Shown here: piece after piece, positions 1 through 5,294 of the stretch
How the letters are laid out: each line of letters begins with the position of its first letter
Position numbering within the stretch: the stretch's first letter is position 1
Assembly (NCBI GenBank): GCA_003484235.1
Contig: DNDP01000236.1
Location: 625-6,314 of the forward strand
Direction of reading: 5' to 3'
Source of the DNA: Verrucomicrobiales bacterium
GTDB taxonomy: Bacteria; Verrucomicrobiota; Verrucomicrobiia; Limisphaerales; RI-55
Length of the DNA: 5,690 bases
Program-made: the position numbers and the translations under genes
Notes under the pieces: model-generated
Told to the model about the DNA's origin: nothing
Databases searched by the model: none
Seen by the model: only the letters and a program-made list of their open reading frames with translations

Positions 1-278
1 TCGATGCCCTGCCCGATCCGGTTCGCCAGGGAAAAACTTTCCTGATAGAGACGCGCCGCTTCGAGGAGATCGCCCTTCTGCTCCGCCACTTTTCCATCGG
101 CCAGCTTCTGCCTCAATTGAAGCCGGTCCGCCTCGCGCCGCACCGCCTCATCGACCGCGACAGTGGTGCCGGTGTTCTGTGCCGATGCGGTCAATCCTCC
201 AGAGATCAGCACCGCTGAACAGACGGCATAAAGAACTACTTTGGTCATGTGTTTTTTGGGGGGGAGAACCGAAAACAT
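1..278 (-). CDS. Amuc_1098-like secretin (PilQ position), N-terminal part only
   Basis: This gene runs off the left edge; 92 complete codons are visible. The product begins with a signal peptide: a basic n-region (PPKKHMTK), a hydrophobic core (VVLYAVCSAVLISGG) and a probable signal peptidase I site after TASA at residue 33. The following 55 or so residues are helical and charged, with a TPR-like stretch (KLADGKVAEQKGDLLEAARL). That is the layout expected at the N-terminus of the Amuc_1098 family of type IV pilus outer-membrane secretins, in which TPR-like helices precede the secretin domain. The secretin domain itself lies outside the window, so the family call rests on this N-terminus and on gene order (PilM, 1100-like, 1099-like, then this gene). 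I chose the ATG at 278 because an AGGAAA sits three bases ahead of it. An in-frame ATG at 248 also gives a good signal peptide but has C7/A6 runs upstream instead of a ribosome site. Alternative: another TPR-containing exported protein. Confidence 0.72.
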   Translation of the reverse strand, partial: MFSVLPPKKHMTKVVLYAVCSAVLISGGLTASAQNTGTTVAVDEAVRREADRLQLRQKLADGKVAEQKGDLLEAARLYQESFSLANRIGQGI

Positions 279-281
279 AAG

Positions 282-287
282 TTTCCT
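282..287 (-). promoter_or_regulatory. Shine-Dalgarno site for the secretin gene
   Basis: Read on the minus strand, AGGAAA lies three bases before the ATG at 278, inside the 14-base gap after the TGA of the preceding gene. It is more than 30 bases from the ATG at 248, so it favours the upstream start. It is the clearest ribosome-site match at any of the junctions in this operon. Confidence 0.55.
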
Positions 288-292
288 ATGCG

Positions 293-1078
293 TCAAGGTA
301 CAGCGTTATACGGTATGGTTGTGGTTTTTTCGTTAGAGACGGCTCGTAATAGCACCTCGCTCGGATTGATGTCCACCACAATGTTGGTATCACCGGCGAA
401 GATCAGAGGCTGCTTCAAACGCACGTCTTTCCAGGTCTTTTTTTCGAGCGGATACGACAGATCCGCGGCGTATCCATTGGTCACGTGATAGGGCTTCGAA
501 CGCGACACCACGATGCGCTCTCCGCTGTCATTCAAGACGAGTTCAAACGCGAGCGGATCCTCCTCGGGACCGCGCACCTCGGCGAGGGTGAACACGTCGT
601 TGCGGGTCGATCGCTGTGACGCGTAGTAGACGCGACGGCGGCGGTCAACGGCACGCTCCGCGTCTTCACGCGTCACCTGGAAGTTGTAACCTGTGCCCGT
701 TGCCTTCTCGTATTCCACGATGAAGTTCAGCGGCACAACGGACTCGATCTCCACCCGCGTCGGACCGAACCCGTCGGTGCTGTCGATCTTCTCGAGGTTG
801 CCATCCGGAGTCCTGATCCAAAGCACCGGGTTGAAGAGGTTGTGCTTGCCGGCGAAGTTGGCCGTCGGCGGGGTGACGGCCTTCTGCTGAATCTCCTTGG
901 CGATCTCGAGATCGGTCGGCTCCACCTTCGGCGGCTGCGATTCACGGATGGTGATCTGGCCCTCCACCTCGTCCTTGTCGGCCTGGATCTTCATCGGCAA
1001 CCAGGCGGCCACGCCCGCAAGGGCAAGCAGGACGACGCCGAGAATGACCTTCTCGTAATGATTCTTTAGGAACTCCAT
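293..1078 (-). CDS. Amuc_1099-like pilus-system membrane protein (PilP/GspC position)
   Basis: This is a 261-residue bitopic inner-membrane protein. The N-terminus has a short cytoplasmic piece (MEFLKNHYEK), one transmembrane helix at about residues 11-28, then a charged, proline-containing periplasmic linker to about residue 75. After the segment FAGKHNLFNPVLWIR (75-89) comes a mostly beta region ending in a compact domain around residues 218-258 (LIFAGDTNIVVDINPSEVLL). Size, topology and position between the Amuc_1100-like and secretin genes match the Amuc_1099 family. By position it should link the inner-membrane complex to the secretin, as PilP or GspC do. It has no cysteine at all, so it cannot be a PilP-type lipoprotein; the helix must be the anchor. 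The ATG at 1078 begins 7 bases after the TGA of the upstream gene. Upstream in-frame starts would overlap that gene and add an arginine-rich, non-conserved-looking tail. No Shine-Dalgarno is evident, so translational coupling is likely. The biochemical role is inferred. Confidence 0.78.
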   Translation of the reverse strand: MEFLKNHYEKVILGVVLLALAGVAAWLPMKIQADKDEVEGQITIRESQPPKVEPTDLEIAKEIQQKAVTPPTANFAGKHNLFNPVLWIRTPDGNLEKIDSTDGFGPTRVEIESVVPLNFIVEYEKATGTGYNFQVTREDAERAVDRRRRVYYASQRSTRNDVFTLAEVRGPEEDPLAFELVLNDSGERIVVSRSKPYHVTNGYAADLSYPLEKKTWKDVRLKQPLIFAGDTNIVVDINPSEVLLRAVSNEKTTTIPYNAVP

Positions 1079-1085
1079 GAAGATG

Positions 1086-2231
1086 TCAGTTGGTGGAAGA
1101 TTGCGGAGCGGAGGTTTCCGGCATGCGCACCACGGCGAAGCCGAGCGTGACCCGGAGCGGCTCATCCTTGAGGAGCGTCTCAGGCCCGGTGGGCCGTGGC
1201 GCCTCGCGGGTGGGCATCAGGGGCACGGTGGTGGTGACGGCCGGCACCGGTGTCCTGGTACGTGAAGCGCCGGCACCGCCCCCGTAGCGGGAGGTCATAC
1301 CGGTATCTCCACGGGCACCGCCAGCTCCACCTCCATACCGGGCAGACATGCCGCCGTCGTCGCGACCGCCGTAACGGGCACCGGGGCCGCCGCTGGGGTC
1401 GGTTCCGTACATGGACGGTACGCCGCCGAAACCGGGCATTCCCTCATAAAGCGAACGCGACGAACGTATGGCCGGTTTCAAGCCGCGGACCTCCGCCGGC
1501 TCAACGCCGATCGTTTTCAGGATGAGTGAATATGGGGAGTGGGAGATCCCTTCGAGCACATTGCCGAGCTCGCCGCTGAAACAGCGGAAGACCACCTCGT
1601 AGGGGTGAATGATGGCGCCGGTAAAGTCGTTGGTCGCGATTTTGAGGTTGGTGATGTATTCGTTTGGCACCGCCCATTCGCCTGAGTCGTCGCTGGAAAC
1701 CGCAACCCGCCGATAGGCCTCAATGGAGTTCACCCGCGCGTCGACCAGAATGCGGGTGATCTCCCGCAGGTCGGCGAGCTGCATGGTGAGCGGTCCGAGG
1801 CTGTTGCTGGCAAAGCGGAAGCCGACCTTCTGGGCGGTGAACGAAAGATTGAAATTGGTCGGAACTGTCAGACCGGTTCGACCGCCCTCCTTCTCAATGT
1901 AGGCCATGATCGCCGCCAACTCGCTCTTGAACGCCTGTTCGGTCTCCTCTCCCAGCGGGGTGGACTTGAAGGTCTTGGTGAGCTCGCTCTTGAAATCATC
2001 GAGCCGCGCGATGTCCTGCCTGACCACCGCGATGTTGTCCACGTCGCCATGGCCGGGATGCGGCCGTTTCTGCACGAAGCCATTGACGCGCCCCACCACA
2101 CCGTCAAGACGGGTGCCCACTTCCTCGTACTTGCCCATCTGCACGAATAGGTAATAGGCCGAGGCGGCGATCGCCACGAGGGCGACGGCACAGCTTGCCA
2201 CGAATGCCGTGTTCTTCTTGATCCAGTCCAT
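1086..2231 (-). CDS. Amuc_1100-like pilus-system membrane protein (PilO/GspM position)
   Basis: This is a 381-residue bitopic inner-membrane protein. Residues 1-7 are cytoplasmic and basic, a transmembrane helix spans about 8-30, and a charged, heptad-like helical region (about 31-115) follows. A mixed alpha/beta periplasmic region covers about 120-250. A Gly/Arg/Tyr-rich, low-complexity segment occupies about 264-327, a proline/threonine linker follows, and a beta strand (about 354-370, LKDEPLRVTLGFAVVRM) closes the fold. The same plan of helix, coiled coil, globular domain, long flexible insert and final strand ending in a 'VxLxxxxxxM/F' pattern is how I recall Amuc_1100 of Akkermansia (about 317 residues). 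The extra length here is mostly the Gly-rich insert. Amuc_1100 is known as a TLR2-active outer-surface-associated protein and belongs to a pilus-like cluster. PilO/GspM equivalence is inferred from topology and gene order. The ATG at 2231 follows the stop of the PilM gene by 5 bases, with no clear ribosome site, suggesting coupled translation. Confidence 0.82.
   Translation of the reverse strand: MDWIKKNTAFVASCAVALVAIAASAYYLFVQMGKYEEVGTRLDGVVGRVNGFVQKRPHPGHGDVDNIAVVRQDIARLDDFKSELTKTFKSTPLGEETEQAFKSELAAIMAYIEKEGGRTGLTVPTNFNLSFTAQKVGFRFASNSLGPLTMQLADLREITRILVDARVNSIEAYRRVAVSSDDSGEWAVPNEYITNLKIATNDFTGAIIHPYEVVFRCFSGELGNVLEGISHSPYSLILKTIGVEPAEVRGLKPAIRSSRSLYEGMPGFGGVPSMYGTDPSGGPGARYGGRDDGGMSARYGGGAGGARGDTGMTSRYGGGAGASRTRTPVPAVTTTVPLMPTREAPRPTGPETLLKDEPLRVTLGFAVVRMPETSAPQSSTN
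1251..1379 (-). repeat. Gly/Arg/Tyr repeat coding segment, (A/S)RYGG x3
   Basis: Three (A/S)RYGG motifs are encoded at 1365-1379, 1329-1343 and 1278-1292. The last two lie in a 17-residue tandem repeat: GMSARYGGGAGGARGDT (1302-1352) followed by GMTSRYGGGAGASRTRT (1251-1301). The DNA of the three motifs differs mainly at third codon positions (GCCCGTTACGGCGGT, GCCCGGTATGGAGGT, TCCCGCTACGGGGGC). The repeat is therefore not a recent DNA duplication and looks conserved at the protein level. Confidence 0.8.
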
Positions 2232-2236
2232 AGGGC

Positions 2237-4099
2237 TTAGAGGGAAAGCGGGTTCTTCAGTTTGATGTTGAGCGGAAAGCTGATGGTGCCGCTGTCTTCA
2301 TCCACGTCCACCGCCCCGGCCAGTTCCGTGCCCTCCGGATTCACCATGCCACTCGCCTTGACGAGCTCGAGCAGGCCGAACGCAATCTTGTCATTGGCGG
2401 CGGGATCACCCGACTGCACCGTGACGTCCACCGCACGGATGACGGTGGCGACCGTCGAGATGTTGTTCGTGTCGCCGGTATCCTCGAGGAAGAAGTCGGC
2501 GGCGCTTTTCTTGGTGGGCTTCTTGGGCCCGCCCATCGTCGAAGGATCCAGCCCGTAACGCTGCATGAAGACTTCGTCAAAGACCGGCCCTTCGTCCACG
2601 ACCTCTTCGGACAGGGGCGTCCGGCGATTCATGGCCGGATGGACGGTCACAACCTTGTCCACCCAGACGCCCACCGGCACATTGAGCTCACGCGAATACT
2701 TGGACTCGGTCAGGATCAGCACCTCACGCAATTCGTTGTAAAATTCGATCCACGCGAATCGCTCCCGCATCCAGGAACTCAGCTGGCCGATTTCCTGGCT
2801 CCGTTTTTCGCGCTCGTCCATCAGGCGTTTCAACTCGCCGTCCCGCTGGGCCATGGGCATTGCCTTGGCTTCCATGTCACGAACGGCCGCCTCCTTGACC
2901 GAGGCCAGGCTGGAGTAGAGGAACCCAAAGGCGAGCACCACCAGCACGAAGCTGAACACGGCGGCGATCAGATACGGCTTCTTCTGGTTGATCTGCTGCC
3001 GCTGCAGCAGGCTCTTGGGCATCAGGTTGAGCTCGACCGGGCACTGGGCGAGATTGCGCAGGGCCAGACCGACCACCTCGCCATAGATGTGGGCGATCTT
3101 CGCCAGTTCCTCAAGGTTGATGCCAGGATCGATCTGGATGTTGCGGAACGGATTGAAGTATTCGACCGGGACATTCAGCTTCTCGGCGAAGAACTGCGCG
3201 GTGTACGGCATGATCGAGCCGCCACCCGACAGGTAGAGGCGCACCGGCGCTGCGCCACCCTGCTGCTGCCGGTAGAATTGGAGTGTCTGGTTGACCTGAA
3301 TGTGCAGGCGGGTCATCACCTGACGGGAGATCTTGGAGATCGCCGCCTGATGGGGGTTCTCCGGCTCCTCGTAGGCGCCGCCCAGGCCGACGAACCCCTC
3401 GGCCATCTTGATCTCCTCGGCGCGGGCAAAGGGAAGCTTGGCTTCGGCACCGAACTCCTGGGTGATGGAATTCGCACCGATGTTGATGCTGCGCGCGTAG
3501 ACCTTGTTGCCCTCGAAGAACAGCAGGTTGCTGGTCTTGGCGCCGATGTCCAGGAGCATCGAGCAGCCTTCCACATCGCCGTAATTGAAGCGGAAGGAAT
3601 TGCACAGTGCGGCCGGGGACACATCCACCAGCTGGAGTTTCAATCCCGCCGCGTCACCGGAACGGAACAGACCCTCGACGATGTCCGACTTGACGGCGAC
3701 GAGCAGCACCTCGAGCTCGCCGGTGGCCGTGGTCCCCAGAATCTGGTAGTCCCAAACCACTTCCTCCAACGGGAAGGGCACGTTCTGCTGCGCCTCGTAC
3801 TGGATGATCTGAGTGACCTTCGAGGCGTCAACGGGAGGCAGCTTGACGAACTTTGAGAAGACGTGAAAGCCCGGGGCGCAGACGTTGATGTTTTTCGCGC
3901 CGAATCCCCGCTCGGAAATCAGCTTCTGCAGCGCCTTGATGACGACGCCTTCGCGGGCCGCGTCCTGGGACCCCGCAAGGCCCAACGATTCGACGCCGTA
4001 GTTGCGTACTGCGAGGGCGCCGTCCGGTGTGATGTCGAACTCCGCGATCTTGAGCGTGCTTGCACCAAAATCGACGGCCAGGAATGATTTGTTGCTCAT
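2237..4099 (-). CDS. pilM: PilM-type actin-like ATPase fused to a PilN-like membrane/periplasmic region (Amuc_1101-like)
   Basis: The product is 620 residues, against roughly 350 for stand-alone PilM. Residues 1-350 are a PilM/actin-like ATPase. The first phosphate loop is at 8-17 (AVDFGASTLK), the PilM hallmark YEAQQNVPFPLEEV at 101-114, the second phosphate loop at 182-191 (LLDIGAKTSN), and the adenosine motif LSGGGS at 290-295. The chain continues with VELNLMP (355-361), which resembles the cytoplasmic PilN motif (I/V)NLLP that binds PilM. Next come a basic stretch, one transmembrane helix (about 376-397), a charged coiled coil (about 400-440) and a PilN-like periplasmic fold. That fold includes WIEFYNELREVL (450-461), VPVGVWVDKV (474-483) and a C-terminal alpha/beta half (about 548-618), interrupted by a polar insert at about 490-545. 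The role is an ATP-binding cytoplasmic ring and membrane platform of a pilus-like machine. It is the first gene of the operon, and the ATG at 4099 has only a weak purine-rich upstream region. The architecture resembles GspL of type II secretion, but the PilM motifs are much closer. Confidence 0.9.
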   Translation of the reverse strand: MSNKSFLAVDFGASTLKIAEFDITPDGALAVRNYGVESLGLAGSQDAAREGVVIKALQKLISERGFGAKNINVCAPGFHVFSKFVKLPPVDASKVTQIIQYEAQQNVPFPLEEVVWDYQILGTTATGELEVLLVAVKSDIVEGLFRSGDAAGLKLQLVDVSPAALCNSFRFNYGDVEGCSMLLDIGAKTSNLLFFEGNKVYARSINIGANSITQEFGAEAKLPFARAEEIKMAEGFVGLGGAYEEPENPHQAAISKISRQVMTRLHIQVNQTLQFYRQQQGGAAPVRLYLSGGGSIMPYTAQFFAEKLNVPVEYFNPFRNIQIDPGINLEELAKIAHIYGEVVGLALRNLAQCPVELNLMPKSLLQRQQINQKKPYLIAAVFSFVLVVLAFGFLYSSLASVKEAAVRDMEAKAMPMAQRDGELKRLMDEREKRSQEIGQLSSWMRERFAWIEFYNELREVLILTESKYSRELNVPVGVWVDKVVTVHPAMNRRTPLSEEVVDEGPVFDEVFMQRYGLDPSTMGGPKKPTKKSAADFFLEDTGDTNNISTVATVIRAVDVTVQSGDPAANDKIAFGLLELVKASGMVNPEGTELAGAVDVDEDSGTISFPLNIKLKNPLSL

Positions 4100-4117
4100 A
4101 CTTTCTACGGTCTTTCC

Positions 4118-4131
4118 ACCCCGTCAGGGGT
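4118..4131 (-). other. Stem-loop in the pilM leader
   Basis: A perfect 5-base-pair stem, ACCCC/GGGGT, with a 4-base loop lies 18 bases ahead of the pilM ATG. It has no T run, so it is not an intrinsic terminator. If transcribed it could affect ribosome access to this poorly marked start. It is short enough to be chance. Confidence 0.3.
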
Positions 4132-4162
4132 ACACGCCATCGCACCGGCGACAATCGGCGTG

Positions 4163-4181
4163 CGCACTTGCAGGAAGTGCG
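4163..4181 (-). promoter_or_regulatory. Inverted repeat upstream of pilM, possible operator or leader hairpin
   Basis: A perfect 7-base-pair inverted repeat, CGCACTT/AAGTGCG, with a 5-base spacer sits about 64 bases before the pilM ATG. It overlaps an 8-base palindrome, GTGCGCAC, at 4160-4167. There is no T run on either strand, so it is not a terminator. It would overlap the transcription start predicted from the weak promoter candidate next to it, which would suit an operator, but no regulator is identified. Confidence 0.3.
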
Positions 4182-4184
4182 TGC

Positions 4185-4213
4185 TGGTTACTGGAAATCA
4201 CCGGGTGGGTCAA
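4185..4213 (-). promoter_or_regulatory. Weak sigma70-like promoter candidate for the pilus operon
   Basis: On the minus strand TTGACC (4208-4213) matches five of six -35 consensus bases. A 17-base spacer leads to TAACCA (4185-4190), which is a poor -10 box. The position, in the only sizeable gap ahead of pilM, is the main argument. The real promoter may use another sigma factor or lie elsewhere in the gap. Confidence 0.2.
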
Positions 4214-4216
4214 ACG

Positions 4217-4237
4217 AAAAATCCTCGCTGACAACGA
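4217..4237 (-). terminator. Weak intrinsic-terminator-like hairpin after the UDP-xylose synthase gene
   Basis: On the minus strand TCGTTGTCAGCGA (4225-4237) can fold into a 5-pair stem, including one G-T pair, with a 3-base loop. After a short spacer it is followed by five T residues (4217-4221). It begins about 20 bases beyond the decarboxylase stop codon, the right place to separate the glycan operon from the pilus operon. The stem is weak, so termination may be partial or absent. Confidence 0.28.
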
Positions 4238-4258
4238 TTCCGGCAATCACTTACACGT

Positions 4259-5260
4259 TCAGACGGAAGCTTGAAAAACTTTGCTCCGGAAATACTCGAT
4301 CGTGCGCGACAACCCGTCTTCCAAGCTTACGGCCGGCGACCATTTCAGCAGGCGTTTTGCGCGCGAAATGTCCGGACGCCTTTGCTTAGGATCGTCCTGC
4401 GGAAGCGGTCTGAAGACAAGCTTCGATTTGGACCGCGTGGCGGCGATGATCGCGCGGGCGAATTCAACCATGGTCAACTCCTGTGGATTGCCGATGTTCA
4501 CCGGCAGGGGCTCGTCGCTCATCATCAACCGGTAGATCCCGTCGATGAGATCCGAGCAGTAGCAGAAGCTCCTCGTCTGGCTGCCGTCGCCAAAGACGGT
4601 GACCGGTTTGCCCGCCAGTGCCTGGCTTACGAAGGCGGGCACCACCCGGCCGTCCCTCATCCGCATGCGTGGACCATAGGTGTTGAAGATCCGCACGATC
4701 CTGGTCTCCATGCGGTGTTCACGCTGGTAGGACATGGTCAGGGCCTCGGCAAAGCGCTTCGACTCATCGTAGCAGCCACGCGGGCCCACCGGATTCACGT
4801 TCCCCCAGTATTCCTCGGTCTGCGGGTGGACAAGCGGGTCTCCGTAAACCTCCGACGTGGAGGCCAGAAGAAAACGTGCTCCCTTGTGCTTGGCCAGCCC
4901 AAGCGCCTTGTGGGTGCCGAGCGAACCGACCTTCAAGGTCTGAATCGGCAGCTCGAGGTAGTCAATCGGACTGGCCGGCGAGGCGAAGTGCCAGACGTAA
5001 TCAACGCGACCATGAAGAAACAGGAACTCGGTGACATCCTGCTGGATGAACCTGAAGTTCCGGCACCCCGCCAGGTGGTCGATGTTTTCCACCGAGCCGG
5101 TGACGAGGTTGTCGATGGCGACCACGCGGTGCCCTTCGGCAAGCAGGCGATCGACCAGATGTGAACCCAGAAAGCCGGCGCCACCGGTAACGACGGAAAC
5201 AGGCTCCAGTTTGGTTCCTCTGTTTTTAGCCATCCGGCCGCGTGATTTGGTTGCCGCCAT
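4259..5260 (-). CDS. UDP-glucuronate decarboxylase (UDP-xylose synthase), extended SDR family
   Basis: This enzyme converts UDP-glucuronate to UDP-xylose and CO2 using bound NAD+, supplying xylose (or a precursor) for surface glycans. The 333-residue product has the Rossmann motif TGGAGFLG (25-32), an acidic end of strand two (AIDNLVTGS, 48-56), and HFASPASPIDY (91-101), typical of UXS enzymes. It also has the catalytic segment TSEVYGDP (135-142), the YxxxK pair in CYDESK (Tyr164, Lys168), RIFNTYGPRM (190-199), and the late family motifs GDGSQTRSFCY (224-234) and GNPQELTMVE (257-266). The order and wording fit UXS better than dTDP-glucose dehydratases or UDP-glucose epimerases. I chose the ATG at 5260 because it follows the stop of the upstream gene by 34 bases. 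The in-frame ATG at 5311 would overlap that gene, and the ATG at 5233 would give 324 residues without the basic tail. No Shine-Dalgarno is clear at any of them. Cytoplasmic; probably co-transcribed with the sugar transferase upstream. Confidence 0.9.
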   Translation of the reverse strand: MAATKSRGRMAKNRGTKLEPVSVVTGGAGFLGSHLVDRLLAEGHRVVAIDNLVTGSVENIDHLAGCRNFRFIQQDVTEFLFLHGRVDYVWHFASPASPIDYLELPIQTLKVGSLGTHKALGLAKHKGARFLLASTSEVYGDPLVHPQTEEYWGNVNPVGPRGCYDESKRFAEALTMSYQREHRMETRIVRIFNTYGPRMRMRDGRVVPAFVSQALAGKPVTVFGDGSQTRSFCYCSDLIDGIYRLMMSDEPLPVNIGNPQELTMVEFARAIIAATRSKSKLVFRPLPQDDPKQRRPDISRAKRLLKWSPAVSLEDGLSRTIEYFRSKVFQASV

Positions 5261-5294
5261 AAAGCTTGAAAAAATGTTGGAGCCTATCCCCTGA

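Noticed and set aside
252..264. Programmed ribosomal frameshifting at the C7/A6 runs
   Set aside because: The C and A runs are not phased as a standard X-XXY-YYZ slippery heptamer in the frame used, and no alternative frame yields a sensible product; a DNA-level slippage idea is kept instead.
1079..1165. A 29-residue N-terminal extension of the Amuc_1099-like protein
   Set aside because: It would overlap the end of the upstream gene and put an Arg/Ser/Pro-rich tail before MEFLKNHYEK, which already makes a normal start for a bitopic membrane protein.
2639..3856. A 405-codon open frame on the plus strand
   Set aside because: It lies wholly antisense to the well-supported PilM-PilN gene. Its product is rich in His, Leu, Gln and Arg and has no recognisable motif; long antisense frames are expected in GC-rich coding DNA.
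4163..4181. Reading the 7-base-pair inverted repeat as an intrinsic terminator
   Set aside because: No T run follows the stem on either strand.
4271..5164. A 297-codon open frame on the plus strand
   Set aside because: It is antisense to the UDP-glucuronate decarboxylase, whose motifs are unambiguous. The antisense product has no family features.
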